NCBI GenBank assembly: GCA_900555045.1
Contig: USJW01000099.1
Coordinates: forward strand, 1 to 18,980
Length of the DNA: 18,980 bases
Direction: 5' to 3'
Source: an uncultured Clostridium sp.
GTDB taxonomy: Bacteria; Bacillota; Clostridia; Lachnospirales; Lachnospiraceae
The position numbers and the translations under genes were made by a program. The notes beneath the pieces were generated by a model, which was not told the origin of the DNA, did not search any database, and saw nothing but the letters and a program-made list of their open reading frames with translations. Below, piece after piece: positions 1 through 6,714 of this stretch (positions are counted from its first letter, which is position 1; the number at the start of each line of letters is the position of its first letter).

Positions 1-170
1 CCGTAGGAGCTGACAGAGATCGGAGCCTCTCCCACCTTCGGGATGGAAAGCTGTAAAAACTGTCCGTGCTGAGGCTTGATGTCGGTTTCAACTTTAAATG
101 TGTACTCGTGCAGGCTCTCGCGCTTCACGTCCAAAATCTTGCATGCTACTGGTTTAACAATATTTTCCAT
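1..170 (-). CDS. asrB: Anaerobic sulfite reductase subunit B (partial, N-terminal 56 residues)
   Basis: The gene runs off the left edge of the window. Its first 56 codons translate to a protein beginning MENIVKPVACKIL and containing HGQF, then SIPKVGEAPISVSSYG, the flavin-binding start of the ferredoxin-reductase-like subunit of AsrABC. In this family AsrB carries FAD and passes electrons from NAD(P)H to the iron-sulfur subunit AsrA and on to the sirohaem subunit AsrC, which reduces sulfite to sulfide in the cytoplasm. The ATG is preceded by GAGGTGGAG at a normal distance, and the gene starts 20 bases after the stop of asrA, so the two are one operon. The identification rests on a short stretch plus the neighbour; another ferredoxin-NADP reductase-like protein is possible but unlikely beside asrA. 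Confidence 0.85.
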   Translation of the reverse strand, partial: MENIVKPVACKILDVKRESLHEYTFKVETDIKPQHGQFLQLSIPKVGEAPISVSSY

Positions 171-190
171 TTTCACTCCACCTCGTTTCT

Positions 191-1222
191 TTAGCTTTCC
201 GTTCCAGTGATCTCGTCGATAGCCTTTGCCATCTTGTTCACCGTGGCCACAATGGAGATAAACTCCGGGCAGCGGTCGATACAGCGCCCGCAGCCTACGC
301 ACATATGGTAATCCTTAAAGCGCGCCTTGTAGTCGTGGAACTTGTGGAGTACCTTGTAGCGCATCCGGTCCCCGGCGGTGTGGCGGAAGCTCATGCCGCC
401 AGCCATCTCATCAAAGCCCTCAACCTGGCAGGATGCGGTGGTGCGCTTGCGCTCGCCCACGTTGGCGTTCTCGTTGTAGATGATGTCGGTGGTGGTAAAG
501 CAGGTGCAGGTGCTGCAGGCCACGGTGCAGGCTCCGCAGGACACACAGCGCTTGTTGTACTCGTTCCACATCGGATGGGATTTGAGCTTTGTCAGCACTT
601 CCTTGTCCGGAATTTCCGGTACGGTCAGGGACAGCTCGTTCTCCTCTATGTAATCCGGCTTGAAGCCGTTCTCTTCCATCTTCTCAAAATAGGGTGCCAG
701 CTCCTGATCCGCCACGTCAAACAGCAGCTCCCCGTCGCCAAAGCGAACGGCCGCAGCGTAATCGTCAGCCCGGTTGGTGCCCATGCTCACGCAGAAGCAT
801 GTGTCCCAGCCCTCGGTGCACTCCATCATCACAATCTTCACTTTCTCGTTCATGCGCTTGTAGTACATGTCCTCGAATCCGCCGTTGCCCAGGTAGATCC
901 GCTCCTGGTGGTGCTGCGCGTGGATATCGCAGGGGCGCATAAAGATCAATAACTTCTTGTTGGTCGCCTTGCTCTCAATATATTCGTCCTCTGTAAAATA
1001 AAACAGGGACTGGGTGATGGGGCTCAGCACCTCTTTTGCCGGTAAATCCGACTTTTCCTTGTACTCAATATCCTCCGCGCGACAGACCTTGTCGTAGCGG
1101 ATCAGATCGGTGTTGGAATATCTACCCTTTCCCTTAAACCGCTTGGGCGCCCAGATTTCGTATGTAGCGCTGAGCTGCTCAAAGATTTTGTCCGCTTGTT
1201 CATAGCTTACTTTGTAACCCAT
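191..1222 (-). CDS. asrA: Anaerobic sulfite reductase subunit A (4Fe-4S protein)
   Basis: This 343-residue cytoplasmic protein is the iron-sulfur electron-transfer subunit of the AsrABC sulfite reductase. Two ferredoxin-type clusters are visible near the C-terminus: CVSCGACTVAC (Cys226, 229, 232, 236, with extra cysteines at 239 and 241) and CVGCGRCIDRCP (Cys308, 311, 314, 318). The N-terminal two thirds has RPCDIHAQ and the CTEGWDTCFC stretch (residues 135-144) that are usual in AsrA and related hydrogenase beta-type subunits. The length matches the family. The chosen ATG lies 11 bases after AGGAGG, a slightly long spacing; a second ATG eight bases upstream is out of frame. It is the first gene after the promoter and is followed directly by asrB. 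Confidence 0.93.
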   Translation of the reverse strand: MGYKVSYEQADKIFEQLSATYEIWAPKRFKGKGRYSNTDLIRYDKVCRAEDIEYKEKSDLPAKEVLSPITQSLFYFTEDEYIESKATNKKLLIFMRPCDIHAQHHQERIYLGNGGFEDMYYKRMNEKVKIVMMECTEGWDTCFCVSMGTNRADDYAAAVRFGDGELLFDVADQELAPYFEKMEENGFKPDYIEENELSLTVPEIPDKEVLTKLKSHPMWNEYNKRCVSCGACTVACSTCTCFTTTDIIYNENANVGERKRTTASCQVEGFDEMAGGMSFRHTAGDRMRYKVLHKFHDYKARFKDYHMCVGCGRCIDRCPEFISIVATVNKMAKAIDEITGTES

Positions 1223-1262
1223 TTGACCATTGTCCTCCTTCTGTTCATGCCATGTACCCTCC

Positions 1263-1292
1263 AGTATAACAGGAAGAAACGATAATGTACAA
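1263..1292 (-). promoter_or_regulatory. Candidate sigma-A promoter of asrAB
   Basis: On the minus strand TTGTAC (1287-1292) and TATACT (1263-1268) are separated by 18 bases and lie about 40 bases before the asrA start codon. The match to the -35/-10 consensus is fair, and this is the only reasonable pair close to the gene. A separate TATAAT at 1294-1299 lacks a good -35. Confidence 0.55.
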
Positions 1293-1320
1293 TTATAATA
1301 ACTAATAGATCAATAAATCG

Positions 1321-1338
1321 TTGTTATTTATGTAACGA
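1321..1338. promoter_or_regulatory. Possible Rex-type redox operator upstream of asrA
   Basis: The 18-base sequence TTGTTATTTATGTAACGA matches 11 of the 14 fixed positions of the Rex consensus as I recall it (TTGTTAA, four free bases, TTAACAA) and has the right overall length. Rex is the NADH-sensing repressor of fermentative and anaerobic respiratory genes in Firmicutes, so control of a sulfite reductase would fit. The site sits about 30 bases upstream of the proposed -35 rather than on it, which weakens the case. Confidence 0.35.
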
Positions 1339-1496
1339 TGTTTTCCTCCCGCCGGCTGCCCGCCGAAAAGCCATATCTCGCCCCGGATGCGCCGTATTCC
1401 GCCCTGTTTTGACAAGCTGCCCCGCGGCCTGGGCGACCGTTTTCGCCCGAAACCGCCCAAAAACCGCCGCAAATCTTCCCGTGGAAATTTATTTTT

Positions 1497-1715
1497 TCAC
1501 AGGGGCTCCTCCCCGTCCTCAAACTCCAGGATGTCTCCGGGCTGGCACTTTAGCTCCCGGCAGATTTTGTCCAGGGTGGAGAACCGGATGGCCTTCACCT
1601 TGCCGGTCTTTAGGTTGGACAGATTCACGTTGGAGATTCCCACACGGGCCGACAGCTCGTTGAGCGACATTTTCCGGTCCGCCATCACCCGGTCCAAGCG
1701 CAGAATAATCGCCAT
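1497..1715 (-). CDS. Small XRE-family (YozG-like) transcriptional regulator
   Basis: This 72-residue protein is almost entirely one Cro/C1-type helix-turn-helix domain: RLDRVMADRKMSLNELSARV (residues 6-25), then GISNVNLSNLKTGK as recognition segment and FSTLDKICRELKCQPGDILE as the closing helices. It is the short form of the family without a ligand-binding domain. The start is clear, with AGGAGG six bases before the ATG. It follows the DUF2975 membrane protein gene by 26 bases on the same strand. That pairing of a DUF2975 protein with a tiny XRE protein is common in Firmicutes and suggests that the two are coexpressed and that the regulator acts on its own operon. The signal sensed is unknown. 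Confidence 0.85.
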   Translation of the reverse strand: MAIILRLDRVMADRKMSLNELSARVGISNVNLSNLKTGKVKAIRFSTLDKICRELKCQPGDILEFEDGEEPL

Positions 1716-1741
1716 ATCTCACCTCCTGCTCCCCGGCTTTC

Positions 1742-2371
1742 TCACAGCGTGGCATCGAATTCGCTCTGAAGATAGGAGCCGTACTCGAAGATCCGCGCCA
1801 GCACCAGCAATAACCCTCCCGTGAACGCCACCATAAAGTCGAACAGAAAGCTTCTGCCGCTCACATTCCCCTGAAACACCAGGTAGATGATGCCGAGCAG
1901 GTACAGAATCTTCGACGCCAGGCCGATGAAAAGCATGGCGAGGCCCACAAGCTTTAAGGAGCGGATGTTCGGCTCGCAGAAGGGCGAGCTCCCGTCCGTC
2001 ACCCGGCGAAGAATCTTTAAGACCTGCCCGATGACGAGGGTGAAGGGCAGCCACACTAACACCGCCGCCAGCGCCATGTTCACAAATTGCAGCGTCTTGG
2101 CGGAGTACTCGCCGCGGATGCCGGTGGGCGTGGCGTAGTGCGGAACGCCGGAGGCCACCTGCAGGTTCTGTCCCGCCATGTCGATGGACAGCCCGCCGAA
2201 CCGGTTCTGCGTCACCGTGAAGGCCGACTCCGGGGTCGCCGCCACCTTAAAGCCGTACCACACAAAGAACACGGCAAACACGATCATGAACCCCATCACA
2301 ACCCACAAAAAGCCCCGGATCATTCGGCAGCTGGTCTTAATTTTTCTCAGGCGCTTCATCTGTTCTTCCAT
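1742..2371 (-). CDS. DUF2975 family four-helix membrane protein
   Basis: The 209-residue product has four strongly hydrophobic segments (about residues 20-42, 97-118, 139-166 and 175-196), a basic N-terminus, and the DGSSPFCEPNIRSLKLVG stretch before the third helix that is typical of DUF2975. A short region after the first helix is predicted to be outside the membrane. The function of the family is not known; its members are usually coded beside a small XRE regulator, as here. I chose the ATG at 2371 because GGAGG lies six bases before it. An in-frame ATG seven codons earlier has no ribosome site and would place that GGAGG inside the coding region. The gene is first in a two-gene operon from the promoter at 2422-2451. 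Confidence 0.8.
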   Translation of the reverse strand: MEEQMKRLRKIKTSCRMIRGFLWVVMGFMIVFAVFFVWYGFKVAATPESAFTVTQNRFGGLSIDMAGQNLQVASGVPHYATPTGIRGEYSAKTLQFVNMALAAVLVWLPFTLVIGQVLKILRRVTDGSSPFCEPNIRSLKLVGLAMLFIGLASKILYLLGIIYLVFQGNVSGRSFLFDFMVAFTGGLLLVLARIFEYGSYLQSEFDATL

Positions 2372-2377
2372 CTTTTT

Positions 2378-2382
2378 CCTCC
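2378..2382 (-). promoter_or_regulatory. Ribosome binding site deciding the DUF2975 start
   Basis: GGAGG on the minus strand, six bases before the ATG at 2371. It selects this codon over the upstream in-frame ATG at 2392, which has no such site. Confidence 0.75.
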
Positions 2383-2421
2383 ATCCTTCCATTGATCTGT
2401 GAGTAGGCCTTTTATAGATTC

Positions 2422-2451
2422 ATTATAGCGCCCGTTCTCCCCGGGCGTCAA
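2422..2451 (-). promoter_or_regulatory. Sigma-A promoter of the DUF2975-XRE operon with dyad in the spacer
   Basis: On the minus strand TTGACG (2446-2451) and a perfect TATAAT (2422-2427) are 18 bases apart, about 50 bases before the DUF2975 start. The spacer and one base of the -35 contain a perfect inverted repeat, CGCCCG (2429-2434) and CGGGCG (2442-2447), around seven bases. Because it lies upstream of the transcription start it cannot act as an RNA hairpin for this transcript. A protein-binding dyad, perhaps for the operon's own XRE protein, is the simplest reading. Confidence 0.8.
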
Positions 2452-2468
2452 CCGTTTTTTAACGATTA

Positions 2469-2486
2469 TCATTAAATATTTAATGA
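2469..2486. promoter_or_regulatory. Perfect 18-bp AT-rich palindrome
   Basis: TCATTAAATATTTAATGA reads the same on both strands. It lies in the divergent region, about 18 bases upstream of the -35 of the DUF2975 operon and about 95 bases upstream of the -10 of the kinase operon. A dimeric regulator could bind here; which gene it serves cannot be told from sequence. Confidence 0.55.
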
Positions 2487-2510
2487 CATTTCCCTTACGG
2501 TTTTCGAGGG

Positions 2511-2566
2511 CGCACGGACTCGCACGGACCGCGCATAAACCGTGCATTTTCCCCGATGCATTTTCC
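2511..2566 (+). promoter_or_regulatory. Cluster of direct and inverted repeats upstream of the LytS-type kinase
   Basis: Three overlapping repeat sets lie just before the kinase promoter. CGCACGGAC occurs at 2511-2519 and 2521-2529, exactly one helical turn apart. GCACGG (2522-2527) pairs with CCGTGC (2540-2545) as an inverted repeat. TGCATTTTCC occurs at 2543-2552 and again at 2557-2566, 14 bases start to start, with the second copy taking up the region where a -35 would be. LytTR regulators bind direct repeats, so the TGCATTTTCC pair is a candidate autoregulatory site. Confidence 0.45.
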
Positions 2567-2578
2567 TCTCACTTCTGA

Positions 2579-2584
2579 TATAAT
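2579..2584 (+). promoter_or_regulatory. -10 element of the kinase-regulator operon
   Basis: A perfect TATAAT preceded by GA, 49 bases before the kinase start codon. There is no recognisable -35 at 16-18 bases (the sequence there is ATGCAT), which fits a promoter that needs an activator bound to the adjacent repeats. Confidence 0.5.
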
Positions 2585-2621
2585 AAAAGGACGCATTGTT
2601 TGTTCAAACTTCTATCAAACC

Positions 2622-2626
2622 GGAGG
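2622..2626 (+). promoter_or_regulatory. Ribosome binding site deciding the kinase start
   Basis: GGAGG seven bases before the ATG at 2634. It places the start 26 codons inside a longer open frame whose first ATG (2556) lies upstream of the -10 element and so cannot be in the transcript. Confidence 0.8.
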
Positions 2627-2633
2627 AACCCCT

Positions 2634-4358
2634 ATGCCCAACACGATGTTTTTCAGCCTGCTGCTCAATATCGGACTTCTGGTGCTCATCGCCACGCTGC
2701 TCACGCACGTTCCCTATGTGCGGCGTCTGCTGCTCACCGCAAACAATCCCCTCTCCGGCCAGATCGCCCTGGCACTGATCTTCGGGGCCATCAGCGTCAT
2801 CTCCACCTACACGGGAATCCGCGCCCAGGGCGCCATCGTCAACACCCGCGTGATCGGGGTGCTGGCCGCGGGCCTTTTGGGCGGTCCCTGGGCCGGCATG
2901 GGGGCGGCGGTAATCGGCGGCATGCACCGCTACCTCTTCGACATCGGCGGCTTCACCGCGGTGAGCTGCGCGGTCTCCACCATGGTGGAGGGCTTCATCG
3001 GCTCCGCCTTCTCCCGGCGCTTCAAGCAGGGGCGGCTGGACGGCACCGGAATTTTTCTCGTCACCGCCCTGGCTGAGGTGGGCCAGATGGCGATCATCCT
3101 GGCAATCTCCCGCCCCTTCGCCGCGGCTCTCCAGCTGGTGGAGCTGATCGCGTTCCCCATGATCACCATGAACGCCCTGGGCATGGTGCTGTTCATCGGC
3201 GCCTTCAACCGGGTGTTCATCGAGGAGGACAGCATATTTGCCGGAAAGATGCGCCTGGCCCTACAGATCGCGGACCAGAGCCTGCCCCACATGCGAAAAG
3301 GGCTCCACAGCGCCCGGGACATGGAGGCCGCCGCCCAGATCATCTACCAGTCCATCCCCTGCGCCGCGGTGATGATCACCGACACCAAAGAGGTGCTGGC
3401 CTTCTGCGGCGACAAGCGCTATGGGGATTTAAAGACGGAACGGCTCCTTCGCCCGATCTTAGAATCCATCTACGACAAGAAAGCCACCACCTTCAAAAGC
3501 GCCGAGCGATCCGACCCGCTCTACAACATCTTAAAGGGGCATACCATCATCGCCGCGCCCCTCATCGAGCGGGAGGAACCCATCGGCAGCCTGACTCTGA
3601 TGGTCAAAAAGCAGTGGCACACCTCGGAGATGAATTTGAGCTTTGTGGATGAGTTGGCCAAGCTGTTTTCCACCCAGCTAGAGCTCTCAGACCTGGAGTA
3701 CCAGAAAAAGCTGCGCCAGAAGGCCGAGCTGCGCGCCCTTCAGTCCCAGGTAAACCCGCATTTTCTCTACAACGCATTAAACACCATCTCCTACGTCTGC
3801 CGGGAGAACCCGGACCGCGCCAGGGAGCTGATCCTGACGCTGTCCAGCTATTACCGTCAGACCCTGGAGAACGACCGGTACATGCTGAGTCTCCACACGG
3901 AGCTGTACCACGTGAACAGCTACTTAGAGCTGGAGAAGGCACGATTCGAGGAGAAGCTGTCCGTGACCATACAGCTGGACGAGGATTTGGACTGCATGGT
4001 CCCCTCCTTCATCCTGCAGCCCTTGGTGGAGAACGCCGTGCGGTACGGCGCGGACAAAACCGGGCTGCGCTCCGTCTCCATCGAGGCCAGGCGCATGAAC
4101 GGTCAGGTAGAGATTTCGGTAAACGACCACGGCCCCGGCTTCCCGCCGGACGTGCTGACACAGCTTTTCTCGGGGGACGGCAGCCGCGGGGTAGGCCTGG
4201 AGAACGTTCACAAGCGGTTAAAGAGTATCTACGGCGGGGACAGCGGGCTCCATGTGGAGAGCTCGCCCGCGGGATCCCGGGTTTACTTCTCGGTTCCCGA
4301 AAAAAAGGTGTGGGAAGCGGAGGCCTCCCAGGCTGACGGATTCAAACAATCGAATTGA
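2634..4358 (+). CDS. LytS-family sensor histidine kinase (5TM, GAF, HisKA_7TM/HATPase type)
   Basis: The 574-residue membrane kinase has an N-terminal 5TM-LYT sensor (about residues 5-195) with the family signature NTRVIGVLAAGLLGGPWAG and GGMHRYLFDIGG, a GAF-like region (about 225-350), the phosphoacceptor motif QVNPHFLYNAL with His376, an N-box LVENAVRYG (Asn467) and ATP-binding loops DHGPGF (498-503) and RGVGLENV (518-525). It should autophosphorylate His376 and pass the phosphate to the LytTR regulator 13 bases downstream. The nearby CstA-family transporter points to pyruvate or a similar small metabolite as signal, as for BtsS, YpdA and LytS of other bacteria; this is inferred from neighbours. 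The family also includes kinases linked to murein hydrolase control, but no lrgAB is seen. Confidence 0.9.
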   Translation: MPNTMFFSLLLNIGLLVLIATLLTHVPYVRRLLLTANNPLSGQIALALIFGAISVISTYTGIRAQGAIVNTRVIGVLAAGLLGGPWAGMGAAVIGGMHRYLFDIGGFTAVSCAVSTMVEGFIGSAFSRRFKQGRLDGTGIFLVTALAEVGQMAIILAISRPFAAALQLVELIAFPMITMNALGMVLFIGAFNRVFIEEDSIFAGKMRLALQIADQSLPHMRKGLHSARDMEAAAQIIYQSIPCAAVMITDTKEVLAFCGDKRYGDLKTERLLRPILESIYDKKATTFKSAERSDPLYNILKGHTIIAAPLIEREEPIGSLTLMVKKQWHTSEMNLSFVDELAKLFSTQLELSDLEYQKKLRQKAELRALQSQVNPHFLYNALNTISYVCRENPDRARELILTLSSYYRQTLENDRYMLSLHTELYHVNSYLELEKARFEEKLSVTIQLDEDLDCMVPSFILQPLVENAVRYGADKTGLRSVSIEARRMNGQVEISVNDHGPGFPPDVLTQLFSGDGSRGVGLENVHKRLKSIYGGDSGLHVESSPAGSRVYFSVPEKKVWEAEASQADGFKQSN

Positions 4359-4371
4359 GGGGGATTTACCA

Positions 4372-5085
4372 ATGAGAATTGCTGTGATCGACGACGAACG
4401 CCCGGCCCGCAGAGAGCTGATTCACCAGATCCTGGAGGCGCTTCCGGACAGCGAGATCCGCGAGGCGGACAGCGGTGCCTCGGCGCTGGAGCTCCTGAGC
4501 GCTGAGACCTTTGACCTGCTGTTCATCGACATCAACTTGAACGACATGGAGGGGACCACGCTGGCCGCGGCCGCCCAGAAGATGCTGCCGAAGGCCCAGA
4601 TCGTGTTCGCCACCGCCTACTCCCAGTACGCCGTGAGGGCCTTTGAGCTGGGCGTGAGCAACTACATCTTAAAGCCATTTGACCCGGACCGTGTCCGCCG
4701 CGTCTTAGAGAAGTGCAAAAAGGACTCAGAGAGCGCTGCTCCGCCCCAGCCCTCCGGGCGGCTGGCCATAAACGCGAGCCGCAAGATCGTGCTTCTGGAC
4801 ATCGACCAGATCGTCTATCTGGAGACCGCCGGGCGCGGCTGCCTGATCCACACCACCGGCGGGGACTACGCCGAGAATCAGCTGCTGGGGGAGTACGAAA
4901 AGCGCCTGGGCCCCCACAGCTTCTTTCGGATCCACAAGAGCTACCTGGTGAATTTAAACTACATCAGCGAGATGTTCCCGTGGGCCAACAACAGCCTGGC
5001 GCTCAAGATGCAGGGCTTTGAGAAAAACATCCTGCCCGTGGGCCGCGAGAAGGTGAAAAGCCTGCGCCAGCTCCTGGGCGTGTAG
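4372..5085 (+). CDS. LytTR-family response regulator
   Basis: The 237-residue regulator starts at MRIAVIDDERPARRE; GAGGGGGA lies nine bases before this ATG, and the longer open frame upstream only overlaps the kinase. The receiver domain (1-120) has the acidic pair Asp7-Asp8, phosphoacceptor Asp53 in FIDIN, the switch threonine in VFATAYS and the conserved lysine in YILKPFD. The C-terminal half (about 135-237) is a LytTR DNA-binding domain, with IVYLETAGRGCLIHT and FFRIHKSYLVNLNYI as its conserved strands. LytTR proteins bind direct repeats upstream of weak promoters. Likely targets are the cstA-like gene immediately downstream and the kinase promoter itself, both of which carry a TGCATTT element and lack a good -35. 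Confidence 0.92.
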   Translation: MRIAVIDDERPARRELIHQILEALPDSEIREADSGASALELLSAETFDLLFIDINLNDMEGTTLAAAAQKMLPKAQIVFATAYSQYAVRAFELGVSNYILKPFDPDRVRRVLEKCKKDSESAAPPQPSGRLAINASRKIVLLDIDQIVYLETAGRGCLIHTTGGDYAENQLLGEYEKRLGPHSFFRIHKSYLVNLNYISEMFPWANNSLALKMQGFEKNILPVGREKVKSLRQLLGV

Positions 5086-5113
5086 GCCGCCTTGCGCCCG
5101 CGTTTCCCGACCT

Positions 5114-5135
5114 AAAACGTTGACGCGCGTTTTTT
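5114..5135 (+). terminator. Weak terminator-like hairpin after the response regulator
   Basis: AAAACG (5114-5119) can pair with CGTTTT (5128-5133), and six T run from 5130 to 5135. The stem is only six pairs, half of it A-T, so it may be leaky and let some transcripts continue into the transporter gene. Confidence 0.3.
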
Positions 5136-5143
5136 AACAGTTT

Positions 5144-5182
5144 ATTCACGTCTCCATGCATTTCACACAAAAACTATTTCCT
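5144..5182 (+). promoter_or_regulatory. Candidate LytTR-regulator binding region upstream of the CstA-family gene
   Basis: TGCATTTCAC at 5157-5166 matches 8 of 10 bases of the YpdB element I recall from the E. coli yhjX promoter (GGCATTTCAT) and shares ATGCATTT with the repeat upstream of the kinase gene. Related ATTCAC (from 5144) and ATTTCC (from 5176) sit 16 bases to each side. The spacing is not the two helical turns usual for LytTR sites, so only the first element is a reasonable candidate. Confidence 0.4.
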
Positions 5183-5198
5183 TTTATGGGATTTTTCG

Positions 5199-5204
5199 TA
5201 TAAT
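5199..5204 (+). promoter_or_regulatory. -10 element of the CstA-family gene
   Basis: A perfect TATAAT 50 bases before the start codon. Sequences at -35 distance (ATTTCC, TTTCCT) are poor, which is expected for a promoter needing activation by the upstream two-component system. Confidence 0.55.
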
Positions 5205-5254
5205 TAAGCCATAAAAACGGCCGTTTGAAAAACTTACCATAGGAGGCAAACAGT

Positions 5255-6688
5255 ATGATTAGTTTCTTTGTGTGTTTAGCGATATTGATTGTGGGGTTTG
5301 GAATTTACAGCAAGATCTCTGAGAGAGTGTTTGAGCCCGATGACCGGAAGACGCCGGCTTTGACCATGACGGACGGCAGCGACTATGTGCCCATGGGGAC
5401 CGCCCGCATCTTTTTGATCCAGCTGCTCAACATCGCGGGCCTCGGCCCCATCTTCGGCGCGTTGGCAGGCGCCTGCTGGGGTCCCAGCGTGTTTCTGTGG
5501 ATCACCTTCGGCACCTTGCTCGGCGGCGGCGTGCACGACTACATGGTGGGCATGATGTCCATGCGCCACAGGGGTGCCAGCGTCTCCGAGCTGACCGGAA
5601 CCTACCTCGGCCCGGCCATGAAGCAGGTGATGCGCATGTTCTCCGTGGTGCTCCTGGTTCTGGTGGGCGTCAGCTTCTCCACCGGACCGGCAAACCTGTT
5701 GGCGATGCTGACTCCCCAGCTGCTGGACGCAAAATTCTGGTTGGCGGTTGTGCTCATCTATTACTTTATCGCCACCTTCGTGCCCATCGACAAGGTGATC
5801 GGAAAGATTTACCCCATCTTCGGAATCTGCCTGATCGTCATGGCCCTCGGCGTGGGCGGCGCAATCCTCCTGGGCGGCTACACCATCCCGGAGATCACCC
5901 TTAAAAATCTGCACCCGGCAAACACGCCCATCTGGCCCACCATGTTCGTGTCCGTGGCCTGCGGCGCAATCTCCGGCTTTCACGCAACCCAGTCTCCGCT
6001 GATGGCCCGCTGCCTGACCAACGAGCGGGACGGTCGCAAGGTGTTCTACGGCGCCATGGTGGCTGAGGGAATCATCGCCCTCATCTGGGCGGCCGCAGGC
6101 GTGGCCTTCTACAACGGCACCGACGGCCTTCTCACTGCTCTGGGCAACGGACAGTCCAGCGTGGTATATGAGATCTGCTTTAAGCTTTTAGGCCCGGTGG
6201 GCGCAGTGATCGCCATGATCGGCGTCATCGCCTGCCCCATCTCCTCCGCGGACACCGCGTACCGCAGCGCCCGCCTGACCTTAGCCGACTGGTTTAAGAT
6301 CGACCAGAAGTCCGTCAAGAACCGTCTGTTACTCACCGTCCCGCTGCTGGCCGTTGGAACCGTCCTGACCCAGGTGGACGTGCAGGTGGTGTGGCGCTAC
6401 TTCTCCTGGAGCAACCAGACTCTGGCCATGATCGCCCTGTGGTCCGCCAGCGTGTACTTATTCCGCAGACAGCGTTTCTACTGGCTCACCGCCCTGCCCG
6501 CAACCTTCATGTCGGCGGTGTCCTGCACCTACATCCTGATCGCCAAGGAAGGCTTCCAGCTCTCCACCGCCATCGCATACCCGGTTGGCATCCTCTTCGC
6601 GGCCATCTGCCTGGGAACCTTCGTGTTCACCTGCGTGCTCGGCAAGGGCAAAAATGCGGCAGCCGCTCCCATGGAGGAGGGCGTTTAG
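5255..6688 (+). CDS. CstA-family carbon starvation protein, probable pyruvate/peptide-type transporter
   Basis: This 477-residue integral membrane protein has the CstA signatures: an N-terminal helix followed by DGSDYVPMGTARIFLIQLLN, GPIFGALAGACWGPSVF, the GGGVHDYMVGMMSMRHRGAS loop, GAISGFHATQSPLMAR and CPISSADTAYRSARLTLAD. About a dozen hydrophobic segments cover its length. It is shorter than the roughly 700-residue E. coli CstA and BtsT but is like the short clostridial members. The family moves pyruvate (BtsT, CstA) and possibly peptides into the cell. Its position directly behind a LytS/LytTR pair supports pyruvate as substrate, by analogy with BtsSR-BtsT. AGGAGG lies eight bases before the ATG. 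It has its own promoter region, so it may be controlled as a target rather than as part of the kinase operon. Confidence 0.88.
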   Translation: MISFFVCLAILIVGFGIYSKISERVFEPDDRKTPALTMTDGSDYVPMGTARIFLIQLLNIAGLGPIFGALAGACWGPSVFLWITFGTLLGGGVHDYMVGMMSMRHRGASVSELTGTYLGPAMKQVMRMFSVVLLVLVGVSFSTGPANLLAMLTPQLLDAKFWLAVVLIYYFIATFVPIDKVIGKIYPIFGICLIVMALGVGGAILLGGYTIPEITLKNLHPANTPIWPTMFVSVACGAISGFHATQSPLMARCLTNERDGRKVFYGAMVAEGIIALIWAAAGVAFYNGTDGLLTALGNGQSSVVYEICFKLLGPVGAVIAMIGVIACPISSADTAYRSARLTLADWFKIDQKSVKNRLLLTVPLLAVGTVLTQVDVQVVWRYFSWSNQTLAMIALWSASVYLFRRQRFYWLTALPATFMSAVSCTYILIAKEGFQLSTAIAYPVGILFAAICLGTFVFTCVLGKGKNAAAAPMEEGV

Positions 6689-6714
6689 GCATAGCGCGCT
6701 TGTACATAAGATAA

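Larger units (their letters stand above)
1223..1496. other. Intergenic region between asrA and the XRE gene
   Basis: The asrA-proximal part (about 1263-1340) is AT-rich and holds the promoter and candidate operator listed separately, plus an AATAAC/GTTATT inverted pair (1297-1302 and 1323-1328). The rest, about 1341-1496, is GC-rich. I see no convincing gene, terminator or RNA in it. An open frame there overlaps the end of the XRE gene and lacks any family resemblance. A GGGCG/CGCCC hairpin near 1430-1450 has no T-run. Confidence 0.5.

Noticed and set aside
305..952. 215-codon rightward open frame opposite asrA
   Set aside because: It is antisense to a well-supported gene, His/Val/Ala-rich in the way of opposite-strand frames in GC-rich DNA, and has no ribosome site.
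1328..1522. 64-codon leftward open frame between asrA and the XRE gene
   Set aside because: It overlaps the XRE gene end, has odd composition (Gly/Arg/Ala-rich in GC-rich DNA) and resembles no family; GAGG near the start is probably chance.
2634..5085. Kinase/regulator pair as the LrgAB-controlling LytSR of murein hydrolase control
   Set aside because: No lrgAB genes are nearby; the adjacent CstA-family gene points to metabolite sensing instead.
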